64,000 nucleotides of DNA from Gammaproteobacteria bacterium (GTDB lineage: Bacteria > Pseudomonadota > Gammaproteobacteria > Chromatiales > Chromatiaceae). A program made the position numbers and the translations under genes. Of this stretch, positions 53,478 to 62,838 are shown piece after piece. The DNA is taken from contig JAABSM010000012.1 of NCBI GenBank assembly GCA_011390365.1, positions 1 through 64,000 on the forward strand, given 5' to 3'. Under the pieces are notes generated by a model. It made no database searches. It was not told where the DNA came from and saw only the letters and a program-made list of their open reading frames with translations. Within the stretch, counting starts at the first letter, position 1, and every line of letters begins with the position of its first letter.

Positions 53478-54746
53478 TTACCTATCCTCCAACCACGCCA
53501 GCGCGCCGCCGACGGTGTAGAAGGAGCCGAAGACCAGGATCTCTTCAGCGGCGGCGGCATCGGCGGCGGCCTTTGCCAGGGCCTGGTCCAGGTCAGCGAA
53601 GACCTGAATCCGCGCGACGCCGGCATCCCTTAGTGCCGACAGGAGTCGCTCGGCAGGGCAGGCGCGGGGGCAGTCGAGGGGGGCGACGTACCAACTCTCC
53701 ACCAACCCGCCGAGCCGGCGCGCCACCGCCTCCACCGGCTTGTCGTCGAGCATGCTGAAGACCGCCCGCCGCACACGCCGCGGGTTGTCCTCTCTCAGGG
53801 TCCGCGCCAGCGCGGCGGCGGCCTCGTCGTTGTGGGCCACGTCCAGCAGCCAGCCGGGGCTTGCGGCGATGCGCTGCATGCGCCCCGCCAGTCGCGTCGC
53901 CCGCAACCCCTGTTCCATGGCTTCCACGCTCACCGCCAGGCGCTCGCCGAGCAGCCTCAGTGCGGTCACCGCGGCGGCGGCGTTGGCCAACTGGAAAGCC
54001 CCCGTCAGGGCTGGCCGGGGCAGAGTGATCCGGGACCCATCCGATCCCTGCCAGACCCAGCCCCGCCGATCCCTCCAATAGCGGTAATCCCGCCCCGCCA
54101 GAGAGAGTCTTGCGCCGATATCCCGGGCGTGTTCCAGGAGCGTGGCAGGCGGATCTTCAGAGGCGAAGATGGCGGGGCGTGCGCCACGATAGATCCCCGC
54201 CTTCTCCCGGCCGATGCTCTCCCGATCATTGCCCAACCATTCGGCGTGATCCAGATCGACGGTGGTGACGATCGCCACGTCGGCGTCGAGAAGATTGACC
54301 GCGTCCAGCCTGCCGCCCAGCCCCACTTCGAGGATCATGACCTCCACCTCGCTGGCGAGAAACAGCTGGAAGGCGGCCAGGGTGGTGAATTCGAAATAGC
54401 TCAGGGAGACCTCGCCCCGCGCCGCCTCGACCCGCTCGAACGCCCGCACGATCGCCGCGTCGTCGGCCATCTCGCCGGCGATGCGGATGCGTTCGTTGAA
54501 ACGCAGCAGATGGGGCGAGGTATAGAGCCCAGTACGATACCCGGCGTGGCGCAGGATGCTCTCCAGCATGGTCACGCTGGAGCCCTTGCCATTGGTACCG
54601 GCGACGCTGATCACCGGACAGGGGATGGGCGCATCGCCATTGAGCGCACGCCACACCGTCCCCACCCGTTCGAGACCCAGCTCGATCTCCCTGGGGTGGG
54701 CCTGTTGCAGGCGTTCGAGCCAAGTCTCAAGGGAATCCGGCGTCAT
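53478..54746 (-). CDS. folC: dihydrofolate synthase / folylpolyglutamate synthase
   Basis: 422 residues from the ATG at 54746. P-loop AGTNGKGSSV (Gly50-Ser57), TSPHLLRFNERIRI, FEFTTLAAFQLFL, EVGLGGRLDAVN and DLDHAEWLGNDRESIGREKAGI are classic Mur-ligase/FolC blocks. It starts inside the end of the cyclase gene (20-bp overlap), so the two are cotranscribed. The more usual accD-folC-dedD neighbours are absent. Confidence 0.96.
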   Translation of the reverse strand: MTPDSLETWLERLQQAHPREIELGLERVGTVWRALNGDAPIPCPVISVAGTNGKGSSVTMLESILRHAGYRTGLYTSPHLLRFNERIRIAGEMADDAAIVRAFERVEAARGEVSLSYFEFTTLAAFQLFLASEVEVMILEVGLGGRLDAVNLLDADVAIVTTVDLDHAEWLGNDRESIGREKAGIYRGARPAIFASEDPPATLLEHARDIGARLSLAGRDYRYWRDRRGWVWQGSDGSRITLPRPALTGAFQLANAAAAVTALRLLGERLAVSVEAMEQGLRATRLAGRMQRIAASPGWLLDVAHNDEAAAALARTLREDNPRRVRRAVFSMLDDKPVEAVARRLGGLVESWYVAPLDCPRACPAERLLSALRDAGVARIQVFADLDQALAKAAADAAAAEEILVFGSFYTVGGALAWLEDR

Positions 54747-56718
54747 GGCCACTCCAGCCCGGTCCGGTCGCCAATGCGTCATCCTCATCCTCATCCTCCC
54801 GCGGATTGCGGTGCAGCGCGTAAAAACGCACCGGCAGGCCCTTGCCCTTGACCCGCATCTCGCCCAGGTCGCGCAGGCCATAGCGCTCCACGACATGCTC
54901 CCGGCCGATCTCGTCGACGGTGTTCAGGGTAATCAGCAAACGGGTGCCATACTCCTTGTTGAGGCTTTCGGTGCGCGAGGCGAGATTGACGCCATCGCCG
55001 ATAACCGTATAGTCCATCTTCTTGCCATAGGCCCCCACGTTGCCCACCAGCACCTCGCCGGTGTTGATGCCGATGCCGATCTCGAAGCTGGGCAGTCCGC
55101 GGTCCCGCCATTTTTCATTGAGCCGATCCAGTCGATCGAGCATCTCCAGGGCGCACTCCACCGCGCGCCGGGCCTGATCCGGCTGCTCCAGCGGCGCCCC
55201 CCAGAAGGCCATCACCGCGTCGCCGATGTACTTGTCCAGGGTGCCCTCATAGTGGAATACCGCCTCGGTCATCTCGCCGAGATACTCGTTGAGGGCGGTC
55301 ACCACCGCCTCCGGCGAATGGCTCTCGGAAAAGCTGGTGAAGTTGCGAATATCGGTAAACATGATGGTCACCCGCTTGCGCTGTCCTCCGAGGCGGGCGA
55401 TCTCCGGATTGCGAATCAACTGCCCCACCACCCTTTCGGTGACGTAGTTGGCGAACAGCGCCCTCACCTCGCTCGCCCTGTGCTCCTCACCGAGGTACTT
55501 GAGGGCAAGGGCGAGTAGAAATCCGGTTCCGAGCATGACCTGGGCGTGCAGCGTCATGATCAGCACGCCGGAGAGAAAGGCCGCGTAGCCGAGCAGGAAC
55601 AGGCTGACCGTCAGGGTGAGGGCGCTGACCAGCAGCCATTTCGCGCGCAACCGCCAGGCGCTGGCCACGAAAAACAGACCGAACAGCGACAACACCCCAA
55701 GATGGACCCCATCCGGCGCCACACGCATGCCCCGCCCCTGCAGGATCGCGGTGATCAGATTGGCGTGCTTCTCCACCCCGGGCATCGCCGCGGAGTAGGG
55801 GGAGACGACGATATCGTAAAGGCCGACGGCGGTGGCCCCCACCAGCACGATCCTGCCGGCGACCTGGTCGCGGTCGAACTCGTCGAGAACCACATCGCTG
55901 GCGGAGAGATAGGGGTACCTCCCCTCCGCGCCGGAATAGGGGATCAGGGTGCGCCCCCAGCCGTCCACCGCCAGCGCCCGCTCGTCGCCGATGGCGATCT
56001 TCTCGCCGGCATGGTAGGTGATATCCTCGACGCCCAGCCCGAGGTAGCCGGCGGCGGTCATCAGCGCCGCCGAAGGGTAGAGATAGGCGTCATACTCCAC
56101 CGCCAGCACCTCCCAGCGCAACACCCCGTCCTCGTCCGGAATCACCTGCACGCTGCCCAGGGCAAAGGCGGGGCGGGTCAGCTCGGGGACCGGCGGCAAA
56201 ATCCCGGGGGCGACGATGGGCGGATAGACGGCGAAGTGGTCGCGATTCTCCAGGTTGTAGAAGGAGGACTCCGCGACAAAGGGGTCGAGGGAGTCCCAGG
56301 TCTCCCGATCGAAGGTGAAGGCGAGCGGGATCACCACCCGCCCGGAACGGGCGATCGCCTCGCCAAAGGCCGAATCCGACGGGGTCGACTCGGGAAAGAT
56401 GATATCGAACATGATCATGGCGGCCCCGGCGCGATCCAGATTCTCCACCATCTCCGCCAGTCTCTTGCGATCCCATGGCCAGTGCCCGAGGCGACTCAGG
56501 CTCTCCTCATCGACGCTGACGATCACCACCTCGCCGTCGGTTTGATACGGTCCATGCAAGGCGTAGTAGCTATCGTAGAGGCGCCACTCCAGGCCCGCCA
56601 GGGGGGAGCCGCGGGTGTATAGCAACCAGGCGAACATCCCGACCACGGCAACGGCGACCAGCAACACCGTGCCGGGGCCGGCGGCCCTTTTGACCAGTTT
56701 TTCGATGATTGGCGTCAT
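54727..56718 (-). CDS. CHASE2-domain class III adenylate cyclase
   Basis: 663 residues. An N-terminal membrane segment (TVLLVAVAVVGMFAWLLY), a periplasmic CHASE2 sensor (about residues 40-340: YDSYYALHGPYQ, VVIVSVDEESLSRLGHWPWDR, VLVGATAVGLYD), three membrane segments (about 350-425), then the cyclase domain. Metal-binding Asp456 (MFTDIRNF) and Asp500 (YIGDAVMAFW), and TLDKYIGD plus KKMDYTVIGDGVNLASR with the Lys and Asp of ATP-specific enzymes are present. It should make cAMP in response to an extracytoplasmic signal. A cAMP phosphodiesterase is at 37122-37928. AAAGGA precedes the ATG. Confidence 0.94.
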   Translation of the reverse strand: MTPIIEKLVKRAAGPGTVLLVAVAVVGMFAWLLYTRGSPLAGLEWRLYDSYYALHGPYQTDGEVVIVSVDEESLSRLGHWPWDRKRLAEMVENLDRAGAAMIMFDIIFPESTPSDSAFGEAIARSGRVVIPLAFTFDRETWDSLDPFVAESSFYNLENRDHFAVYPPIVAPGILPPVPELTRPAFALGSVQVIPDEDGVLRWEVLAVEYDAYLYPSAALMTAAGYLGLGVEDITYHAGEKIAIGDERALAVDGWGRTLIPYSGAEGRYPYLSASDVVLDEFDRDQVAGRIVLVGATAVGLYDIVVSPYSAAMPGVEKHANLITAILQGRGMRVAPDGVHLGVLSLFGLFFVASAWRLRAKWLLVSALTLTVSLFLLGYAAFLSGVLIMTLHAQVMLGTGFLLALALKYLGEEHRASEVRALFANYVTERVVGQLIRNPEIARLGGQRKRVTIMFTDIRNFTSFSESHSPEAVVTALNEYLGEMTEAVFHYEGTLDKYIGDAVMAFWGAPLEQPDQARRAVECALEMLDRLDRLNEKWRDRGLPSFEIGIGINTGEVLVGNVGAYGKKMDYTVIGDGVNLASRTESLNKEYGTRLLITLNTVDEIGREHVVERYGLRDLGEMRVKGKGLPVRFYALHRNPREDEDEDDALATGPGWSGHDAGFP

Positions 56719-56887
56719 GACGGCGAATCCTTTCCCGTTTTCTCAAAGCATACACCAAAGCGCCTTGATTCACCCGCTCGAAGTTAGGTCCGCGGCGGCC
56801 ATGGGGCTGCGTGCCTGCCCCTCGCCCGCCAAGGCGTCCACTCCATGCCCCGGCCAGTTTGGCGGCCCTTACCCCAACCCCTCGCCC

Positions 56888-57241
56888 CAATGTCATTAAG
56901 ATAAGCCATCGTTGTATTTTCCGGGAATGATGCGGCATCCTTCATACCACAGTGAACACTCTATACTCCTGGGAACGAGGGCTTCCAGCCCTCACGAGGG
57001 CAGGATGCCCTCGCTCCCGGGGAAAAGTGTAAACTACTTTGGAAGCATATGAAGGATGCCGAATGATGCGCCTCATTTCGTGGGTACGCCGACCGTTTTT
57101 GGTTCTGCATAGGATGTGCCGACGATCGAGCGACAAGGCTTTTTATTCGGCACATCCTATGCCGGACCGACGATTTCCGGCCTGCTCCGGAGTAAGGCGC
57201 ATCAAGGGCGGGGCTGGCGTGCCGCTAACTTAATGACATTG
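56888..57241. mobile_element. MITE-like element A, interrupted by another element
   Basis: Ends are CAATGTCATTAAGATAAGCC at the left and, reading inward on the other strand, CAATGTCATTAAGTTAGC at the right; both match the 19-bp end of element B. The interior has the hairpin CATAGGATGTGCCG...CGGCACATCCTATG. Without the inserted 56933-57061 and one 7-bp duplication it would be about 218 bp, close to element B (220 bp), which lies in the opposite orientation. No target duplication is obvious at its ends. The spacer 56719-57317 contains nothing else that I can support. Confidence 0.8.
56933..57061. mobile_element. second MITE-like element nested inside element A
   Basis: 129 bp with 14-bp inverted ends (CGGCATCCTTCATA / TATGAAGGATGCCG), flanked by AATGATG at 56926-56932 and 57062-57068. 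Element B has a single AATGATG in the same context (GGGAATGATGCGCC), so it shows the empty site. The interior has a GAGGGC/GCCCTC hairpin pair. It has no coding capacity. Confidence 0.8.
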
Positions 57242-57317
57242 TCTCCGCTCCTCTTGGCTCAGTGTAGCTTGTCCCGCCGGATGGCGCCAAAACCTTTCAC
57301 GGCGGAAACCAGCCCCT

Positions 57318-58181
57318 TTACCCCGTCCCTGGCTCGGATTCTCCGCTGAACTGGTAGCCCCTCTTCCTCAGCTTCTCCTGCAATTCATCCACCGACCGGG
57401 CAACCGCATCGAACGCCTCACGCTTGTGACGCTGGCCCCAGTGGCATCCGCCCAGGTCCTTCGCCTCGAACACGGCGACGGTGCCCTGTAACGAGAAATA
57501 GCGCCCCAGCGAAGGCACGCAGCGCACTGCGCCGAGAAGCTTGAGGTCATCCACCTCCATGAAATGATAGATCAAACTGAGCCGTTTGAGATATTCCGGC
57601 AGGCGCTCGAAGCGACGGCGGGCGCCTTCGCTGATGCGTACCGCCAACTTGGGGCGTATGCTCCCCCTGGCCTCGGGCCCTCTCTTGCCGCGCGAAAAGA
57701 GACGCCGCCACCAGCTCTCGCGGGTGGTGTGAACGCGAACCTGAGGGACGCCACCCTCCAGCACGGCACTGCTCGCCAGCGTCGAGGCGACCGCGTTGCG
57801 ATCGAGCAACACCACCTTTTCGAGTACGCAGTTGAGGGCGCGCTCCAGATAGGCCCAGGGTACCTCGCGATCGATCAGGTGCTCCAGCATCATCAGGCGG
57901 ATGCGCAGCTCCTCGTGATGATCGCTGACCACCCGCAGATGCCTGGCGTCATGGGTGCTGGCGAAGAGCCCTTGCTGCAAACGCTTTACCAGGCGACGGA
58001 AATGCTCCGCCATGCTCTCCGGCAGGCGACACCACTGGCTCGATTGGGCGTAACTGGCATCCAGCAGACGCCGGTAGCCGTCGAGCAGGGCCTTTTCTAC
58101 CCGGGCCGCGGCGGTGTCGATCTTGCTCAAAAGGGGATCGGCGTTATCGGGGCCGTCCAGTGTGAATGCGTGACCTGTCAT
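57318..58181 (-). CDS. unknown protein, 287 aa
   Basis: From the ATG at 58181 with GGTAGGAG upstream; an earlier in-frame start at 58229 is less likely. Soluble, with no recognisable motif; probably helical, with many arginines and histidines (EHFRRLVKRLQQGLFASTHDARHLRVVSDHHEEL). The central WWRRLFSRGKRG looks like a flexible basic linker. The last third (LSLIYHFMEVDDLKLLGAVRCVPSLGRYFSLQGTVAVFEAKDLGG) seems a compact domain. It sits alone between two MITE-like elements. I cannot suggest a role. Confidence 0.75.
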   Translation of the reverse strand: MTGHAFTLDGPDNADPLLSKIDTAAARVEKALLDGYRRLLDASYAQSSQWCRLPESMAEHFRRLVKRLQQGLFASTHDARHLRVVSDHHEELRIRLMMLEHLIDREVPWAYLERALNCVLEKVVLLDRNAVASTLASSAVLEGGVPQVRVHTTRESWWRRLFSRGKRGPEARGSIRPKLAVRISEGARRRFERLPEYLKRLSLIYHFMEVDDLKLLGAVRCVPSLGRYFSLQGTVAVFEAKDLGGCHWGQRHKREAFDAVARSVDELQEKLRKRGYQFSGESEPGTG

Positions 58182-58446
58182 ACTCCTACCCTCAGACAAA
58201 AGAGGAAACAATTCAGTGAATGCGGTCACATTTTATAGTAAACGCGGAAAGCATTGCGTAGGAATATTCTGATTCTTTCGTGCGCCAGGAAGGAATCCGT
58301 CGGTCCCGTTGCGCGCGCCAAAACCCGTTCAACAATAGAAAGTTGAAGTTCAATGAGAATCGTCAATGACAGGCGGATCAAATCTCGATCCGGGTGGGAC
58401 CGAGTCCCGGATGATTGTCGGGCTAGTGCACCACTAGGCGCGTACC

Positions 58447-58667
58447 CAATGTCATTAACTTAAGCGCCACGCCAGGTTCCCGCCCTTGATGCGCCTGACT
58501 CCGGGGCAGCCCGGAAATCGCTGGATCGGCATAGGATGTGCCGAATAAAAAGCCTTGTCGCTCGGTCGACGGCACATCCTATGAAGAACCAAAAACGGTC
58601 GGCGCTCCCACGAAATGAGGCGCATCATTCCCGGAAAATGCCATGGTGGCTTAAGTTAATGACATTG
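58447..58667. mobile_element. MITE-like element B, intact
   Basis: Perfect 19-bp inverted ends (CAATGTCATTAACTTAAGC at 58447-58465, its complement at 58649-58667). It is flanked by an 11-bp direct repeat GGCGCGTACCC at 58437-58447 and 58668-58678, which reads as a target duplication. No gene inside; the interior carries the same CATAGGATGTGCCG hairpin as element A. Mobilised in trans, if at all. The spacer 58182-58836 contains no gene. Confidence 0.88.
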
Positions 58668-58734
58668 GGCGCGTACCCATGGTCTCCTTGGGTACGCGCC
58701 ATCGAAGCGTTCTCCAGCGATTTCCGGGTCGCCA

Positions 58735-58790
58735 CGGAATGAGGCGCATCAGGGGCTGGAGCATGGCGTAGCGTTAACTTAATGACCCTG
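58735..58790. mobile_element. truncated end of the same MITE family
   Basis: GAATGAGGCGCATCAGGGGC, then GGCGTAGCG and TTAACTTAATGAC, resembling the last 50 bases of elements A and B. The rest of the element is missing. Confidence 0.5.
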
Positions 58791-58836
58791 AATCCGCGCG
58801 GGACTGGCGGTCTTCCGTTAGCGCAACTGACGACCG

Positions 58837-59865
58837 TCAATCTCCGCTGGCGGGGCTTGCCAGATCGACCATCGGCTCATCCAAGTCAACCGCCGCCCCT
58901 CCATTGGCATCATCCCGTTGCGACGCCGCTGCCTCGCCCGTCGCTTCGGCCTCGGGACCCTCCACCAGCTTCGCCCGGTCCACCTGCTCGATGGGATCGA
59001 TATTCCAGCTGGCCACCTTGAAGTGGTGATCAAAGCCGGAGACCTTGAGCACATAGTCGGCGCCGGTCTTGGGCTTGGCGACGAGATAGTCCCGCTTTTC
59101 GCCCCCCTCCAGGGTGACGGAGAAGCGCAGCAGCGGATCGTCGAGATTCCAATCGTCCGGCTCCCTGCCATGGACATCCTGTATATCGAGCTTGGCGATA
59201 CGATCCGCCAGCTTGTCGATCTCCCCCTGTTCGGCGCTCTCGCCCTCGCCGAGCCCTTCCACCGCCAGCTGGTCGCCGTCGCGTACCAGGGTGACGTCGG
59301 GCATCTCGATACGGGTGATCTTGTCCGTCGCCAGTCGCAGGATGGCGCTATCGATCCAGTCCCGGCTCTCGCGGCTCGCCTCGAAGTTATTGAACTCCAC
59401 CGCATAGATGGGGCTCTCGTCCGCGACCCGGGCGTGGACCTTGCGGAAGCCGGGCGAGGTGCCCAGGTAGAGCTCCGCCACCTCGTCGTCGTCTTCGTAA
59501 AGCACGATGCGACGCTCAAAGGCATCCTCCTCCACCTTGAAGCGCCCCGCCGCCGCGTCGGTCTCCGCCACCGGCCAGCCCCGCTTCATGGCGGTCAACT
59601 TGCCGATCAGGTTATCGACGCGGGTGGCCTTGGCGGGGAAACCATCCACGCCGGGCAGTCGCCATTCACCGTCCTGCTTCTCCAGCACCAGCGAGTCCTT
59701 GTCCGGCTCGGTGATCTCGATACGATCCACCTGGTCGGCATCAAGGGTAAGCAGCGCTTCGCTGGCCTCGAAGGCGGCGTACTTCTCGCCGCCGGCCAGC
59801 GTGATCAGCGCCAGGATCAGTTGCAGCACCAGAAAGGCGCCAAGAAAGCGTATCTTCTTTTCCAT
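58837..59865 (-). CDS. DUF4340 protein (partner of a Gld-like ABC system)
   Basis: 342 residues. One membrane segment near residues 6-25 (FLGAFLVLQLILALITLAGG), then the DUF4340 repeats: VDRIEITEPDKDSLVLEKQDGEWRLP and KITRIEMPDVTLVRDGDQLAVEGLGE. The C-terminus is acidic and low in complexity. It is the last gene of a GldA / GldFG / DUF4340 operon, 3 bp after the previous stop. Extracytoplasmic beta-rich domain, function unknown. Confidence 0.9.
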   Translation of the reverse strand: MEKKIRFLGAFLVLQLILALITLAGGEKYAAFEASEALLTLDADQVDRIEITEPDKDSLVLEKQDGEWRLPGVDGFPAKATRVDNLIGKLTAMKRGWPVAETDAAAGRFKVEEDAFERRIVLYEDDDEVAELYLGTSPGFRKVHARVADESPIYAVEFNNFEASRESRDWIDSAILRLATDKITRIEMPDVTLVRDGDQLAVEGLGEGESAEQGEIDKLADRIAKLDIQDVHGREPDDWNLDDPLLRFSVTLEGGEKRDYLVAKPKTGADYVLKVSGFDHHFKVASWNIDPIEQVDRAKLVEGPEAEATGEAAASQRDDANGGAAVDLDEPMVDLASPASGD

Positions 59866-59868
59866 GGA

Positions 59869-62784
59869 TCAAGCCCTCCCCAGATTGAGTATCGCCTGCT
59901 GACGCGCCAGATCGGCCTGGATGCGCGTGCGCCGGAACAACCACACCGCCACCAGCCCAAACAGGGCCAGGGCGTAGTTGAGATACTCCCAGAAGACCTG
60001 GGCATCCCGATCCAGCGGGCGCAGGGTGCGGGAGAAGTGGCCGCGACCGCGGATCGACAGCAGCTCCCGATCCTCCAGCGACCAGTCCACCGCGTTGGTT
60101 ACCAGTTGCACCGGATTGAGGTAGCGGGTGCCCATGCCGCTGGCGGCCAGATCCAGCACCTCATCGGTGAGGAAGGTGTTGGACGCGAAGACGACGATGC
60201 GCGCCGACTCCGGCGACTTGTCGATGGCCCGGGAGATCACCGGCGGCCTCTCTTCCTCCCCTTCGTTCATGGCATTGGCATCGCCGGCCCCGTCTCCCGC
60301 GTCATCCTCGGCGGCAGCGGCCAGGGGCGAAGGTTTGTCCTTGAAGAAGGATTCGAAGCCCCCCTCCACCGATACCGCTAGCAGCTTCTTGCCCGTATCA
60401 TCCCCGGCGGGGAATCCCAGCTCGCCATGCATCGCGAAGTCCGGCTGGATCTGGGTCGAGTCACTGGTCCAGGAGGCCTCGCTGGAGTAGAGGATGGGCA
60501 TGACCGTGCGGCCCTCGCCCTTCTCCCCATCAAGGCTGATGGGCGAGGCCCAGTTGAGGGTCACCTGATCGATGCCGGCGGTGATGCCGCTGTCCCGATT
60601 CAGCCCCTCTTCGCGGATATCCACGAAGAAGGGATATTCGACCATTTGCGTCTCCTGGACGACGAAGCCCCCCAGGTTGCGCTGCACCGGAATCGGGAAG
60701 GCGGCGTTCTGGGGGTCCAGCACCATCCTCTCCTCGATGGTGATACCGTTATGGGCCAGCCACTCCTTCAGGCCCGATCGATGCGCCTTGGCCGAGAGCT
60801 TGCCCCGGGTATCGATGTCAAACGGCGAGGTGGCCAGCACCACGGTGCCGCCGCGCATCAGGAACTGATCCACGGCGAAGAGCTGCTTGTCGTCCAGCTC
60901 CTCTGGCGCCACCAACAGCAGCAGGTCCGCCGCCTCGGGAACCATGCCGTTCTCCAGTTTGGCCTCGGTGGCGTCATGCTCTTCCGCCAGGGTCTCTTCC
61001 AGCAGGCTGAACTGCTTGCCACCCAGCTGCATGCCGCCGAACGGGGACATCCGCGGTGTCGGATTCGGCGAGTGCAACGCCACCGTCTTGAGGAAGCCCT
61101 TGGAGAAGCGCTTCAACGCCGCGTCCAGGCTCTGCTCCAGGCCGGATTTGGTGTAACCCTCCGGCAGCGGCACCTGCACCACCTGATCGCCGCTCTCCAG
61201 GGTCATGTAGAACCAGAAGGTGTTGGGATCGAACAGCCCCGCCGCCATGGGCCGAAAGCCGTACTCCTCGCGGATCCGCTTCGCAAGCGCCCCGCCCTGC
61301 TCGTCGGGATCTCGTATCTCCACCTTCAGCTTGCCGTCGGACTCCAGCTCCATCTCGGTAAGCAGTTGATCCAGCCCGGCGCGGAGTTCCTGGAGTATTT
61401 CCGGCAACCTGGCGTCCGGCGAGATGTAGCCCTTGAAGACTACCGGCTGGGCGATGTTGTCGAACAGTTGCCCGGCGCCCTGATAGGCCTGGAGCACCTT
61501 CTTGATGGCGCGGGTGATGTCGTACTCCGGATTGCGCAGATCCACGTCGATATCCGTCTCGCTCTGGACCTTCACCTCGATCAGGTCGCGAAAACCCAGC
61601 TTTTCATGCTGATCGCCATACTGCACCACGATGTCGAAGTAGGAGTTGACCACCGCCGCCTGATACTTGCTGGCGGTCTGAAAGGCGACCGGCTGAATGC
61701 CGAACTTCTCCCCCGCCTCCTTCTCCAGCTCCGGATTCTCCAGCGGGTCGATGAACTCCAGTCGCACCTTGCCGTCGCCGGCGATGGCGTACTCCTCCAG
61801 CAGATCCCGCAGCCGCGGCACCAAAGGCGCCAGCAACGGATGGGTCTGGGCGCTGAAGTAGCCGCGAATCAGCAACGGCTCCCGCAAGCGGTTCAAATAG
61901 GCGTCGGTGGCGTCGGAGATGGAGTAGATGTTGCCGTCGGTAAAATCCGCCCGCGCCCCGTCCACATCCGCCAACCACACATTGGCGACCAGAAAGTTGC
62001 CCGCCAAAAGCGCCGTCAACAGCCCCCAGCGCCGATGATTGGGGTTGCTCCGATTACCGGCCCAGCGCAGCACCTCCAGGGCGAATACATTCAACACCAG
62101 AAAGACGCCGGCGAGGCTGATGTAGTAGTAGAGATCCCGCGGATCGATGACGCCGCGGGTGATCGACTCGAAGCGGGAGCCGGAGCCCAGCAGTTGCAGG
62201 AACTCCGAGCCCTTGTTGCCGAACAGGCTGGTAAAGGCGTCGCTGCCGAGCAGATAGAAGACCCCGCAGATCGCCGTGGCAACGATCAGACTGACGATCT
62301 GATTATCGCTACGGGCGCTGACGAAGAGGCCGATGGCGAGATAGGCCGCCGCCAGAAAAAGCGTCGCCAGATAGCCGCCGAACACCGGCCCCCAGTCGAC
62401 ATTACCGAGAAACGACACGGTGATCGGCAACGGCAGGGTCAGCAGCAGCGCCGTCCCCACCAGCCCCATACAGGCCAGGAACTTGCCGGCGACGAACTGC
62501 CACGGCAGGGCCGGCGAGGTCAGCAATACCTCCAGCGTCCCCAGCCGCCGCTCCTCCGACCACATGCGCATGGTGATCGCCGCGCTGAGAAACAGCAACA
62601 GCACCGGCATCCACTCGAACATCGGGCGAACATCGGCGATATTACGGGCGAAGAAGGTCTCCACCCAGAAGAAGATGAATAACGTAACCGCCAGGAAGGC
62701 GCCGAAAAAGATAAACGCGACCGGAGACGCGAAAAATCCGGCGAACTCCTTGCGGGCGATGCGTAGAACCTTGTCCACGATCAT
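59869..62784 (-). CDS. Gld-like fusion: ABC-2 permease (GldF) plus auxiliary GldG domain
   Basis: 971 residues. Residues about 1-240 are an ABC-2 permease with six membrane segments (FIFFGAFLAVTLFIFFWVE, PVLLLFLSAAITMRMWSEERRLGTLEVLLTSP). From about 290 a soluble GldG/ABC_transp_aux domain starts (NIYSISDATDAYLNRLREPLLIRGYFS), with TEMELESDGKLKVEIRDPDEQG and FLMRGGTVVLATSP. A final membrane segment near 940 (LALFGLVAVWLFRR). In Flavobacterium, gldF and gldG are separate and needed for gliding. Fusions like this occur in proteobacteria with unknown function. AAGGAGG is 3 bp before the ATG. Confidence 0.93.
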   Translation of the reverse strand: MIVDKVLRIARKEFAGFFASPVAFIFFGAFLAVTLFIFFWVETFFARNIADVRPMFEWMPVLLLFLSAAITMRMWSEERRLGTLEVLLTSPALPWQFVAGKFLACMGLVGTALLLTLPLPITVSFLGNVDWGPVFGGYLATLFLAAAYLAIGLFVSARSDNQIVSLIVATAICGVFYLLGSDAFTSLFGNKGSEFLQLLGSGSRFESITRGVIDPRDLYYYISLAGVFLVLNVFALEVLRWAGNRSNPNHRRWGLLTALLAGNFLVANVWLADVDGARADFTDGNIYSISDATDAYLNRLREPLLIRGYFSAQTHPLLAPLVPRLRDLLEEYAIAGDGKVRLEFIDPLENPELEKEAGEKFGIQPVAFQTASKYQAAVVNSYFDIVVQYGDQHEKLGFRDLIEVKVQSETDIDVDLRNPEYDITRAIKKVLQAYQGAGQLFDNIAQPVVFKGYISPDARLPEILQELRAGLDQLLTEMELESDGKLKVEIRDPDEQGGALAKRIREEYGFRPMAAGLFDPNTFWFYMTLESGDQVVQVPLPEGYTKSGLEQSLDAALKRFSKGFLKTVALHSPNPTPRMSPFGGMQLGGKQFSLLEETLAEEHDATEAKLENGMVPEAADLLLLVAPEELDDKQLFAVDQFLMRGGTVVLATSPFDIDTRGKLSAKAHRSGLKEWLAHNGITIEERMVLDPQNAAFPIPVQRNLGGFVVQETQMVEYPFFVDIREEGLNRDSGITAGIDQVTLNWASPISLDGEKGEGRTVMPILYSSEASWTSDSTQIQPDFAMHGELGFPAGDDTGKKLLAVSVEGGFESFFKDKPSPLAAAAEDDAGDGAGDANAMNEGEEERPPVISRAIDKSPESARIVVFASNTFLTDEVLDLAASGMGTRYLNPVQLVTNAVDWSLEDRELLSIRGRGHFSRTLRPLDRDAQVFWEYLNYALALFGLVAVWLFRRTRIQADLARQQAILNLGRA

Positions 62785-62838
62785 GCCTCCTTAAGAATTG
62801 ATTTTGAAATTAACCACAGAGGGCACAGCTACTCTTCT

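Noticed and set aside
56961-57155. MCRIKSLVARS peptide shared by the two MITE copies (minus at 57155, plus at 58536)
   Set aside because: The likeness comes from the repeated DNA; the frames are about 65 codons, have no ribosome site and diverge after the repeat.
60427-62682. 751-codon plus-strand frame opposite the Gld fusion gene
   Set aside because: Shadow of a real gene; histidine/glutamine/glycine-rich and without any domain pattern.
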